Positions 10,052 through 18,156 of a stretch of DNA of 64,000 nucleotides are shown in pieces. The stretch lies in assembly GCF_900109515.1 (NCBI RefSeq), contig NZ_FOBD01000013.1, positions 1 to 64,000 of the forward strand. The letters run 5' to 3'. Each line of letters opens with the position of its first letter. Within the stretch, counting starts at the first letter, position 1. Source of the stretch: Paenibacillus sp. OK003. GTDB lineage: Bacteria; Bacillota; Bacilli; Paenibacillales; Paenibacillaceae. The translations under genes were made by a program, and so were the position numbers. A model generated the notes under the pieces. That model did not search any database. It had not been told where the DNA came from and saw nothing but the letters and a program-made list of their open reading frames with translations.

Positions 10052-10163
10052 GAAAGTAAACATTTTTATTTTATGTTAATTAGTTCTAATTTTCTGAAAA
10101 CCATTTTTTATTGTACCAGTGACAACGTCCCGATGCAAGCGGAGGCGTTTTTTGTTGTTTTCA
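10052..10163 (+). ncRNA. Candidate small RNA (promoter-to-terminator unit)
   Basis: The consensus promoter at 10016-10045 is followed within about 110 nt by a 9-bp bulged stem (10124-10132 with 10140-10149) and a T-rich tail (TTTTTTGTTGTTTT). A 43-codon frame starts at 10073 but has no ribosome binding site and runs through the hairpin. A non-coding transcript of about 100 nt is therefore the simplest reading. It resembles no RNA family I recognise. Confidence 0.35.
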
Positions 10164-10209
10164 TTCTATTATTACCCTCGATTGGGATGAATATAGAACG
10201 TTAACCAAT

Positions 10210-10671
10210 CTATTGTCCTAATTCTTCAATGGTCTCTCTCCACCGTGTAATGGTCCCAGACTCATCTTTTAATTGAAATGTTATCCCTGAGGTAATCTCC
10301 GCATAGGGTGCATAATCTACTCGAACGTTTAAAACCTGAGCCTCAAAACGTTCTCTCGGATGCACAGCTTCCATGAGCTGTGGTAGTGAGGTCACTTCCA
10401 GACGAATAGATAACAAGCTCTGCTGATGAACAGCAATCAAGGTAGCCTTGCCTGTTCGCTTCATATTCATACTTGTCTGTGTTCCCGGCCATAAAGCCAG
10501 TCTCAGCAGGTTGGGCGTGACGGCAATGACTTCTCCCATACTGATCATCGCCTGATATGGCCAGCCATCTTCGGACACCGTCAGCAATTGCATCGCTTCG
10601 TGCTGCTTCTGCTCCAGATCCTGTCCATTGAACCACTGCGTCCATTTAGGGTCAAGCTGTGTTAAATTCAT
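10210..10671 (-). CDS. Pyridoxamine 5'-phosphate oxidase-fold protein
   Basis: A 153-residue single-domain protein with the split-barrel pattern of the PNPOx-like FMN-binding family: an early GWPYQAMISMGEV strand pair, then LRLALWPGTQTSMNMKRTGKATL, where flavin phosphate contacts are usual. It is shorter than true PdxH and lacks its C-terminal signature, so it is probably a general flavin-binding reductase or stress protein. GAGGTAG lies about 7 nt before the ATG. The product is likely cytoplasmic, with substrate unknown. Confidence 0.65.
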   Translation of the reverse strand: MNLTQLDPKWTQWFNGQDLEQKQHEAMQLLTVSEDGWPYQAMISMGEVIAVTPNLLRLALWPGTQTSMNMKRTGKATLIAVHQQSLLSIRLEVTSLPQLMEAVHPRERFEAQVLNVRVDYAPYAEITSGITFQLKDESGTITRWRETIEELGQ

Positions 10672-10724
10672 ACGTATCTACCTCGGTTCGATTGAGTTGG
10701 TTGCGCAAGGTTTGCGCTATGTAT

Positions 10725-10752
10725 GCAAAACAACCCGGACACGCTGTCCGGG
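10725..10752 (-). terminator. Intrinsic terminator after the 10812-11879 gene
   Basis: A perfect 8-bp stem, CCCGGACA/TGTCCGGG, with a 3-nt loop occupies 10734-10752. On the minus strand it is followed by a T-rich stretch (TTGTTTTG). Confidence 0.7.
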
Positions 10753-10811
10753 CTGGTTGTGGTTCCATTGTATATGATGAAACCACATCACCGCAAACCG
10801 TATTACCATGT

Positions 10812-11879
10812 TTACGGCCATTTAAGCCAATTCAGAATTTTATCCTGTGACTCCTTGTCTTCACTGGCACTATGCACATGTTCGGCAAGCCGGTTCAATC
10901 GTTCCAGCTGATAGCCATAGTCATAGATCGCGGCAGCTACGATGGACAGTCTCAGCATCCCTTCCTGATCAATATCAAACTGGGAAATGGCCTGCTCCAT
11001 GAAACGATCATTATCCAAAATGAACTGTGCCGCCTCTTCCCCGTTCGGTTTCAGCTTATCCTCGAATTTGAGCAGCGCATGTTCATGGAATTTGATAACA
11101 AGCTCCAGATGTGCATCAAAGAACTGATCCATTTCCGGTGTTCGTGATGCCTGGAAATAATGGCGTTCTACCGAATCCAGCACATCGAATCCTTTTTGCA
11201 AACTCAGCAGCATCTGTTTGTATACGACCATCTGCCGAGTCTCGCTGAATTTGGAACGTTTCATCTTCTTCTGTTCTTCTTCAAATAAATTATATTTATC
11301 TGACAAAGATTTAATGGAACCGCCCAGATTATTTTTCTCATCCCGGAACACCACTTCCTTAATCTCATCCGAGATCGATGTCCGCAGCAGCAGTGACATG
11401 CCGCTGAACACACTCTGAATCTGTTTCACGAACTGAATCTTCGGCTTGGGTGGAAATACGGTAATATTAATAAGAAAAGCAGATACAATGCCGACAAGTG
11501 TCAGCAGGAAACGGTTCAATGCAAAATGCCAGTCACCCGACGCTTCCATAATCGATACAACGGTTACCAGCGTCAGGCCAACCGTTTCGCCCATATTCAA
11601 TTTAAGACAAATCATAATAACCAGCACAATAATTAACCCGACGGCGATGGGCTCATTGGACAGCACCATGCCTCCCAGCAGGGCCACAATTGCCCCAAGT
11701 GTGGTGGTCTGCAGCTGATCCAGGAAATACTTCCAGGAACGATAAATGGATGGCTGCATCGCAAAGATGGCCGCAATTGCGGCTGGAACAGGAGATTGCG
11801 GGTTCAGGAACATGCTGCTAAGATACAGGGCCAGCGTGACCGCAATCCCTGTCTTAAGTACACGTGCACCAAATGACAT
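10812..11879 (-). CDS. Aromatic acid exporter (FUSC/ArAE-like) family membrane protein
   Basis: The 355-residue protein has an N-terminal half (about 1-145) of closely spaced hydrophobic helices, including VPAAIAAIFAMQPSIYRSW near the start. This is the hallmark of the FUSC/aromatic-acid-exporter family. A long charged, coiled cytoplasmic half (about 150-355) follows. Family members are proposed to export aromatic or fusaric-acid-like compounds, but most Bacillota homologues are uncharacterised. A Fur-box-like sequence (11922-11936) lies about 45 bp upstream. The transcript is monocistronic with a clear terminator. Confidence 0.75.
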   Translation of the reverse strand: MSFGARVLKTGIAVTLALYLSSMFLNPQSPVPAAIAAIFAMQPSIYRSWKYFLDQLQTTTLGAIVALLGGMVLSNEPIAVGLIIVLVIMICLKLNMGETVGLTLVTVVSIMEASGDWHFALNRFLLTLVGIVSAFLINITVFPPKPKIQFVKQIQSVFSGMSLLLRTSISDEIKEVVFRDEKNNLGGSIKSLSDKYNLFEEEQKKMKRSKFSETRQMVVYKQMLLSLQKGFDVLDSVERHYFQASRTPEMDQFFDAHLELVIKFHEHALLKFEDKLKPNGEEAAQFILDNDRFMEQAISQFDIDQEGMLRLSIVAAAIYDYGYQLERLNRLAEHVHSASEDKESQDKILNWLKWP

Positions 11880-11921
11880 GGTGACCCCTCCTCTTTTTCG
11901 AAACTGATTTCATTCGTTGGA

Positions 11922-11936
11922 TGATCATTATCATTA
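11922..11936. promoter_or_regulatory. Weak Fur-box-like sequence
   Basis: TGATCATTATCATTA matches the 7-1-7 Fur operator TGATAATNATTATCA at 11 of 14 defined positions, within the leader of the exporter-like gene. AT-rich repeats can give such matches by chance. Confidence 0.25.
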
Positions 11937-12071
11937 TTACCCCATATTTCTTTTTTTGCCCGAATCAATTCAGGAGAACGATTTATTGTATCATGGAAGC
12001 CTTTGGGTTACCATGCCCTGTATCCTGTTGATGAGTTAAATTCCATTCCCTATTACTTCTATGTATACACA

Positions 12072-12112
12072 ACAATACCCCACACTCCACTCTCGGAAGT
12101 AGGGGGTATTGT
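12072..12112 (-). terminator. Terminator-like hairpin after the HD-domain gene
   Basis: ACAATACCCC and GGGGTATTGT form a 10-bp stem around a 21-nt loop just after the HD-domain stop codon. The following U-run on the minus strand is interrupted (TTGTTGTG), so efficiency is uncertain. Confidence 0.5.
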
Positions 12113-12135
12113 AGGTTTAACTCAAACGGCGAAAG

Positions 12136-12861
12136 TTATGAGAACCTTCCTTCCCATTCACGCTTGAACTGCTCCACAAACTTCACCATAAAGTCATGCC
12201 GCTGCTCTGCCAGTTCCTTGCCATAGGATGTGTTCATCAGATCTTTTAGCTTAAACAGCTTTTCGTAAAAGTGATTGATCGTTGTACTGCGTCCATTCCG
12301 GTATTCCTCCCGCGTCATCTGCTCTCGTGGCGGAAGGGAGGGATCATACATCTCACGACCTCTCGCGCCGGCAAAAGCAAACGTACGCGCAATACCAATA
12401 GCGCCCAGCGCATCCAGACGATCCGCATCCTGCACTACCTGAGCTTCCAGGGATGAGACGGCAGGTCGCTGTCCTCCTGCATAGGAAATGGAACTAATGA
12501 TGTGTACCACAGCTTCCCGTGTACCCGCTTCAAGCGGCTGGGTATCCAGCCATGCATTCAGCTTTGCCATTCCGGCTTCCAGACTTTCGTTCAGCTTCTC
12601 ATCCGGCACATCATGAAGCAACGCAGCGAGTTCACAGATGAAAGGATCGGCACCCATACGGTGAGCGAGCTCGACCGCAAGTGCGGTCACCCGCTCGATA
12701 TGCGGCCAGTCATGACCATCCGTATGCCCTGCAGCGTCTCCCTGAACAAAAGTACGAGCCGCGCGAAGGATGGCCTCTCCTGTTAACGTTCCATCAACCT
12801 GATCCCCATGCCCTAATTGTTGCGTGCGTAGGTTCAGATGTTGAGGGGAATTCTGTTTCAT
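12136..12861 (-). CDS. HD-domain metal-dependent phosphohydrolase (YpgQ-like)
   Basis: The 241-residue protein carries the HD-fold signatures DGHDWPHIERV (first metal His/Asp), LLHDVPDEK (HD pair) and DADRLDALGAIGIARTF (final Asp), in the order seen in YpgQ-type nucleotide pyrophosphohydrolases. It probably cleaves a nucleotide or other phosphate ester in the cytoplasm using a divalent metal. I chose the ATG at 12861 because it begins immediately after the malic enzyme stop codon, with GGCGGGGAC upstream; the longer frame would start inside the malic enzyme gene. The pair is therefore probably translationally coupled. Confidence 0.8.
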   Translation of the reverse strand: MKQNSPQHLNLRTQQLGHGDQVDGTLTGEAILRAARTFVQGDAAGHTDGHDWPHIERVTALAVELAHRMGADPFICELAALLHDVPDEKLNESLEAGMAKLNAWLDTQPLEAGTREAVVHIISSISYAGGQRPAVSSLEAQVVQDADRLDALGAIGIARTFAFAGARGREMYDPSLPPREQMTREEYRNGRSTTINHFYEKLFKLKDLMNTSYGKELAEQRHDFMVKFVEQFKREWEGRFS

Positions 12862-12862
12862 C

Positions 12863-14302
12863 TTACACGTCCCCGCCTTCGCGGGCTTGTTCACGCGGTA
12901 TACGTCTCGCCACGCCGGTCTTAACCGCTGCTTCAATCACGCGATTGCGCATCGATTTGACGATTTTATCATTAAACACACTCGGAATAATATAATAACG
13001 GGTGCGCTCTTCATCCGAAATGGCAGAAGCAATCGCCTGAGCTGCTGCGAGCTTCATCTCTTCATTAATCTCACTGGCACGGCAATCCAGAACAGCTCTG
13101 AACATACCTGGGAAACACAATACGTTATTGATCTGATTCGGATAATCCGAGCGTCCTGTCGCCATGACAGCCACGATGTCTTCCACCACAGACGGCATAA
13201 TCTCTGGTACAGGATTCGCCATAGCGAAAACAATTGGATCGGCGGCCATGGTTTGCACATCTTCCCGGGTTAACAGATTACCGCGTGACAAGCCGATGAA
13301 GACATCTGCTCCGCGAATAACTTCACGAAGTGAACCTGTCTCCAGTTCCGGATTGGTACGAGCCGCATAGTCGCTCCATACTTCATTTTCATAGGTATTC
13401 GTCCGTACCAGCGCACCATCACGATCGACCCCGACAACCCGACTCGCACCCGCGGACAGCAGAATATTACTGCATGCCACACCTGCTGCACCGATACCAC
13501 AGACGACAATTTTTACATCCGTGATGGATTTACCAACCAGCTTGAGCGCATTGATCAGACCTGCATACAACACAACTGCTGTACCATGCTGATCGTCATG
13601 AAATACCGGAATGTCCAATTCCTCATTCAAGCGACGCTCAATTTCAAAGCAACGCGGTGAGGAAATATCCTCCAGATTAATCCCGCCAAATGCTGGTGAG
13701 ATCGCTTTCACAGTTCGAATGATTTCCTCGGTATCCTGTGTATCCAGGCAGATTGGAAAAGCGTCCACTCCTGCAAACTGCTTGAACAACATCGCTTTAC
13801 CTTCCATGACCGGCATCGCGGCACGTGGTCCAATGTTGCCAAGCCCGAGCACGGCACTGCCATCCGATACTACGGCAACCGTATTCCGCTTGATTGTCAG
13901 CGAAAATGCCTTTCCAGGCTCTTCTGATATAGCTGAACATACCCGGGCCACATCCGGTGTATATACACGTGACAGATCTTCCCGGTTATGAATCGGAACC
14001 TTCGGAGTAACCTCGATCTTGCCGCCCAAGTGCAGCAGGAACGTCCGATCCGATACGTTTATGATGGATGCCCCTTTAAGCTGGCGCACCCCTTCTATAA
14101 TTTTGCTGTTATCTTGTGCATCCGTTACAGCGACAGTTAAGTCGCGCACACTTACATCCTGATTGGTCGAAATGACGTCAATGGCGATAATGTCTCCGCC
14201 AGCTTCCGAGATGGCCGAGGCCACTTCACCAAACTTGATATCTTTTGTTGTCATTTCCAGCCGAATAATAAAGCTGTTACCGTCTAAATTCCTTTGATTC
14301 AT
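12863..14302 (-). CDS. NAD(P)-dependent malic enzyme with N-terminal ACT domain
   Basis: The 479-residue enzyme should oxidatively decarboxylate malate to pyruvate. An ACT-type regulatory domain occupies about 1-85. The malic domain follows, with YTPDVARVCSAI (catalytic Tyr region), a conserved lysine segment near MPVMEGKAMLF and metal-binding EDISSPRCFEIE. HDDQHGTA leads into the NAD-binding domain with VVCGIGAAGVACS. The architecture matches B. subtilis YtsJ-like enzymes. GGGAGGAATTGG directly before the ATG at 14302 decides the start over an upstream in-frame codon. It is the first gene of a two-gene operon with the HD phosphohydrolase. Confidence 0.9.
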   Translation of the reverse strand: MNQRNLDGNSFIIRLEMTTKDIKFGEVASAISEAGGDIIAIDVISTNQDVSVRDLTVAVTDAQDNSKIIEGVRQLKGASIINVSDRTFLLHLGGKIEVTPKVPIHNREDLSRVYTPDVARVCSAISEEPGKAFSLTIKRNTVAVVSDGSAVLGLGNIGPRAAMPVMEGKAMLFKQFAGVDAFPICLDTQDTEEIIRTVKAISPAFGGINLEDISSPRCFEIERRLNEELDIPVFHDDQHGTAVVLYAGLINALKLVGKSITDVKIVVCGIGAAGVACSNILLSAGASRVVGVDRDGALVRTNTYENEVWSDYAARTNPELETGSLREVIRGADVFIGLSRGNLLTREDVQTMAADPIVFAMANPVPEIMPSVVEDIVAVMATGRSDYPNQINNVLCFPGMFRAVLDCRASEINEEMKLAAAQAIASAISDEERTRYYIIPSVFNDKIVKSMRNRVIEAAVKTGVARRIPREQAREGGDV

Positions 14303-14739
14303 TCCAATTCCTCCCAGACTGAAAGTCATGAGTTGCAATGTTACCTGTTTGTCTTCGCTGCGCGGACACGTTTATCCTTTATCTTGCCCAGAAAAAGTAC
14401 AGCGATATTGATTTACAATACTTCTATAATAGATTAATAATCACTTCTTAACTGTATTTGTTCAAAATCAGTTCTATTTAATGTTAAAAGAACCCCCCTT
14501 GACTCTCCGTGCAAAATAAAAGTACTACCTTCCATCCTTTGCAGAGGAGAACAAGGCATGTCTCATATGTATACTTTATCACATCAAAATCATTGGTACA
14601 CTCTGCTTGAACATTGGAAACCTCCGCTACATTTCTAAAAGCCGATGCTTAATCACATCAAACACTATCTAAAAGTTTTTGCTTTCTAGTGGATTTACGA
14701 GAAGCCAAATCGCAGCATAATTTTTGTCGTTCTTGATGC
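14303..14739. other. Gene-free AT-rich interval at the island edge
   Basis: This stretch upstream of the malic enzyme must contain that gene's promoter on its right side. I see no open frame above background and no strong hairpin. Base composition turns visibly AT-rich from here into the repeat. Confidence 0.5.
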
Positions 14740-15330
14740 TACCATGTGTGAAAAAAACAAGCCCTCGTTACAGACTGCATACACGATTTAAGGCGCTTTA
14801 TTTAAACATTCTCATCTCAAGGGTCGGCACGTCTACAGTCACACTATTGTACAAACAATGCTTCGTTCTAGAATCAGGGTTTCCTTTTGCTACAAAACTT
14901 TACGATTCAGAAATGAAAGAGCATAAAATCGATTTGAGTTGCGAAATGCCCCTAACCGTTAAGAGGCCATGGGATGCACCTACGTACTGATGAATTCCTA
15001 GTACCAATTTGGTAACCATCGGCTCCCCCTATCAGATATATCCCTGAAAAGGGAAGGACAACCTCTCTTCTTATATTGGAAAGAGGCTGTACTATGTTAC
15101 AAATATGACAGGCCTGGGAGCTTTTTGGATGAGATACCTTACTACCTTTTACAGAAAAGGAAATACATGATTGAATATATCTATAACCAAGACTGGAGCT
15201 ACATTAGATCAATTTAAACATAGTTCGGAGGCGCATAAGAAAACTGTAGCTCTTTGAACTTGCAAATATTTGAATAGATTATAAGCAAATACAGTATAGT
15301 TCAGTTTTCTTAGCCTCTTACAACCCTCAA
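14740..15330 (+). repeat. Island-flanking repeat, copy A
   Basis: This non-coding block is a diverged direct repeat of 39345-40015. Shared landmarks in the same order are TGTGTGAAAAA, CTCGTTACAG, AACATTCTCATCTCAA, CACGTCTACAG, TTGCTACA, then ACCATCGGCTCC/ATATAT, a GAAAGAGG block and a CTCTTTGAA-TT-CAAATATT block near the right end. Frames inside are short and broken differently in the two copies, so I do not call a gene. The remaining bases to 15609 hold nothing I recognise. Confidence 0.7.
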
Positions 15331-15609
15331 CTTAATAAAGTCGAGGAGTAATGGACATAGCTCAAATCCGATATGATTAAGAACTTATTTACCATTCGAA
15401 TATATGTGTAGCAATTCATGGACGAGATTATGAAGATGCCTTTGATAATCATTTACCGACTCTATATCAGGTTCTATTTTATCAACCGTTCTTTAGTTCA
15501 ATCTCAGCGATGTTTAAACAGTTACATTGCTAAGAATGAAATGATTTTCAACCATTGTGTCAAGGCACATGAGCATCAACAATCCGGAACAGCTCAAACC
15601 CAAGAATTT

Positions 15610-16365
15610 TCACTTAGGCATGGAAACAGTATTCATAATTAATTCATTTAACATCTTATCCTTAAATTCAATTGGAGATTGGCGAACATATCTTTTAAAT
15701 AAAGATGAGAATTGAGAGCTATTTGAAAAACCAAGCGTAGCTACTATTTCCTTAATCGTAAGAGACGTGTGAACTAATAGCACTTTCGCTTCATTAATTT
15801 TCAAGTTATTTAAATGGTAAATAGGCGGAAATCCAAAAACTCTTGAATAAGAATTACAAAGATAAACAGGATTAGTTTCCACTAAATCTGACAACATATT
15901 CAAGGTAATCATTTCTCTATAATTAGCTCTAATATATCGATTCACCTTAATTAGTCTAGTGTCAATTTTCTTATCATTAATTACACATTTTTCCATAGAA
16001 AAACAAGTTTGACAAGTATCTATAATGCTGTTTTTAATTGTGTTAATTGGTTCAATAACAATATCTTCTTTGAAGAGCGATTCATTCATAATGTATACTT
16101 TTTTCAAATAATTAGACGAGAATCTTGTTCGAAATAGAAAGCCACTCACTGTAGAAATATGTTCAAATTCATTACATAACACTAAATTTTCTAAATTAAC
16201 AATTGCTTCGTCTCCAGTACGTAATACATATTTTGATTTACGATTCAATATTTTTATCTCATCTTTAGCTTTTATATAGATAAAGCAGTTTTTTTGTATG
16301 TTCTTTTTAATGAAAGTATGAGGCATTAATGTAACTTGAAATGTATTCAACAAAATGAAATCCAT
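15610..16365 (-). CDS. AraC-type regulator in the polyketide island
   Basis: The 251-residue protein has a poorly conserved N-terminal half and a C-terminal AraC double helix-turn-helix (about 148-245: ITLNMLSDLVETNPVYLCN, then IKEIVATLGFSNSSQFSSLF). AGAGG lies 7 nt before the ATG at 16365; a GTG two codons upstream also fits the frame. The gene is on the same strand as, and downstream of, the biosynthetic operon, separated by about 0.9 kb without genes. It is AT-rich like the rest of the island, so it is the best candidate for a pathway-specific regulator (inference from position). The cysteine-containing CQTCFSMEKC segment around residue 120 could sense redox state or metal, but that is speculation. 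Confidence 0.8.
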   Translation of the reverse strand: MDFILLNTFQVTLMPHTFIKKNIQKNCFIYIKAKDEIKILNRKSKYVLRTGDEAIVNLENLVLCNEFEHISTVSGFLFRTRFSSNYLKKVYIMNESLFKEDIVIEPINTIKNSIIDTCQTCFSMEKCVINDKKIDTRLIKVNRYIRANYREMITLNMLSDLVETNPVYLCNSYSRVFGFPPIYHLNNLKINEAKVLLVHTSLTIKEIVATLGFSNSSQFSSLFKRYVRQSPIEFKDKMLNELIMNTVSMPK

Positions 16366-16451
16366 TAGCACACCTCTCGCTATTAAATAAATTTTCTTTA
16401 ATATTACAACAATCCTTCAATTGAAAGATCAATCGCTCAACACTCACTTTA

Positions 16452-16523
16452 GTAGCGAACAAGGGTATAACCGCATCAGGCTTACGAGAAAAAGCCTGAT
16501 GTAGCGTTTGTTTCCCTTGCTAC
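16452..16523. other. Nested stem-loop
   Basis: The inner stem CATCAGGCTT (16474-16483) with AAGCCTGATG (16492-16501) is perfect, with an 8-nt loop. An outer stem pairs GTAG...CAAGGG (16452-16465) with CCCTTG-CTAC (16514-16523). GTTTTTA follows on the plus strand. It could be a terminator for a rightward transcript, an element end or a structured RNA. No adjacent gene explains it. Confidence 0.6.
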
Positions 16524-17250
16524 GTTTTTAATAGATTGGTAGCCATTTCGCAAATATATTAGGCAAGTTGGCTGAAGAAGGCATTACAAAACCGTGCGGA
16601 GCGGAGGTGAAATCGTCCGACCAACCTAGCGTAAGCGTAGTTTACCCATTTTAGTATATTTGCCTGTGGAATGGTCAAATAGCCGAGCTATTAATTCCGC
16701 TTTTTTGATTAGGTTTTGGTTTAGCATTGAATTGTCAACGATAAATCCACTCACTCATTTGGGAATAAAAAGCGATTCGAAATGACGTATGGTCCGAAGG
16801 CTTAACGTAGTATATAAGCATCGTCTTCACACAAGGAAGATTGAATAAAAAACTCAAAAACGGCATCTTGGCTTGGAAGATAAACTCTGCGTTCGCTTTT
16901 CAAAAAGACGAATCAAGTTGTTTCCTTTAAAGACCAAAGAGAATACGATTCTAAAAATCACTAAACTCGAAAGGCCAAACGATTGAAAAGGCCTGCATGT
17001 TGCAAAGCGATGTCTAGCCAAACTATGAAGACAAGAGATGTTGTTGTGGGTTACATACCTTTCTTTTTAGCATGGTTGCTTTACAGTTCCATGACACCAA
17101 ATAAATTATTTTTTTGTAAATATGGCGTATATTTCTAAATATTTTCATGCATTCAAGGCTTTATGGCAATATTCTAGATGCGAGAGTTGAGCAGTAAGTT
17201 AATAACTCATAATAAACATTATGGTAACGGGATCATTTAAAATCACTACT
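16524..17250. other. Gene-free interval downstream of the biosynthetic operon
   Basis: The interval contains no credible coding frame. GCAAATATA (16550-16558) and TATATTTGC (16655-16663) are perfect inverted repeats enclosing a GC-richer 96-bp core. No clear terminator for the operon was found immediately after 17251. It may be the remains of a mobile element, but no transposase similarity is readable. Confidence 0.4.
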
Positions 17251-18156
17251 TTAGGTTGCTCTTATAAATAAAGTATTTTTCTTATCTATTCCCAGCGTGT
17301 CTCTGACCATTCGACACAGTACATTGTTCAGTCCGCATTCTACGTAGTGCTCAAATCCAGCCAAGTGCAGGTTCCTCAATGTTTCCGTCCATAAAACCGG
17401 CGAATATAAGCTTTTTATTAAATTAGCTTTAATCTCCTCCGCATTTGTCTCTGCCTCACCGGTTACATTCATATAGATTGGAATAACGGGCGCGGCGAAT
17501 CTGGTTGCCCGTATTTCGTTATGATAAATCTTGGCCGCAGTCTCCATCAGCCCGCTATGAAAGGGACGATTGACCTTAATAGGTATTACTTTTATCCTCA
17601 ATCCAGCAGCAATTTGTCTAAATGATTCCAACCCATTCATATCGCCCGCTATCGTCACTTGCTTGATTGAATTGTAATTGGATATTTTTACATATCCATT
17701 CTGTATCGAGGCGCATATATTCTCACACATCTCGGCCGTTGTGAACACAGCGGCCATACCATAACTATCATCCGTTAGTTCCGATTCCGATATCATGGCA
17801 ATAATTTTCACAAGCTCGAACGCTTCCTTCACAGTAACAACTTTCGCAGCCACTAGACACGCGTACTCACCAAGCGAGAAGCCTGCTACGGCCTGGAAGG
17901 AAACCCCCTTCTTGAGTGCCACTGTAAAGGCGCACAAGTCAATCGTCAGCATACTGGGCAAAGAGTTGATTTCCTTTTCAAAAGATTCTTCTTGCCCGTA
18001 AAAACATAATTCCGCCATATCATAGCCCATCACATCTTCAGCTGTTTTGAATATTTGACGGCAGTCTTCATCAAACTCATAAAATTCCTTCCCCATACCG
18101 ATGTATTGTAAGCCTTGTCCTCCAAAAAGACATGCAGTCTTCCTTGTATCAATCAT
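17251..18156 (-). CDS. Trans-acting acyltransferase lacking the malonyl-binding arginine
   Basis: The 301-residue discrete acyltransferase has the FabD/AT fold: an oxyanion glutamine in FGGQGLQ, nucleophile Ser94 in GFSLGEYA and His200 in PFHSGLM. Two features are odd. The usual GHS is GFS. The position that holds the malonyl carboxylate (Arg117 in FabD and in the sister AT at 32252) is Ile119 here, within LVKIIAMIS. Loss of that arginine is known in acyltransferases that handle neutral acyl or aminoacyl groups (VinK-type) and in acyl hydrolases of trans-AT clusters (PedC-type). Its ATG overlaps the preceding ABC gene stop (TAATG), and GGAGG supports the start. It is the last gene of the biosynthetic operon. 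Confidence 0.85.
   Translation of the reverse strand: MIDTRKTACLFGGQGLQYIGMGKEFYEFDEDCRQIFKTAEDVMGYDMAELCFYGQEESFEKEINSLPSMLTIDLCAFTVALKKGVSFQAVAGFSLGEYACLVAAKVVTVKEAFELVKIIAMISESELTDDSYGMAAVFTTAEMCENICASIQNGYVKISNYNSIKQVTIAGDMNGLESFRQIAAGLRIKVIPIKVNRPFHSGLMETAAKIYHNEIRATRFAAPVIPIYMNVTGEAETNAEEIKANLIKSLYSPVLWTETLRNLHLAGFEHYVECGLNNVLCRMVRDTLGIDKKNTLFIRAT

Noticed and set aside
10073-10204. A 43-codon peptide gene after the orphan promoter
   Set aside because: No ribosome binding site, and the frame runs through the hairpin and T-run; a small RNA is more likely.
11922-11936. Confident iron regulation of the exporter-like gene
   Set aside because: Only 11 of 14 operator positions match in an AT-rich repeat; kept as a low-confidence site only.
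14724-14990. 88-codon frame in repeat copy A, and matching frames in copy B (39321-39621)
   Set aside because: The two copies are related at DNA level but their frames are not conserved between them, so coding is unlikely; treated as a non-coding repeat.
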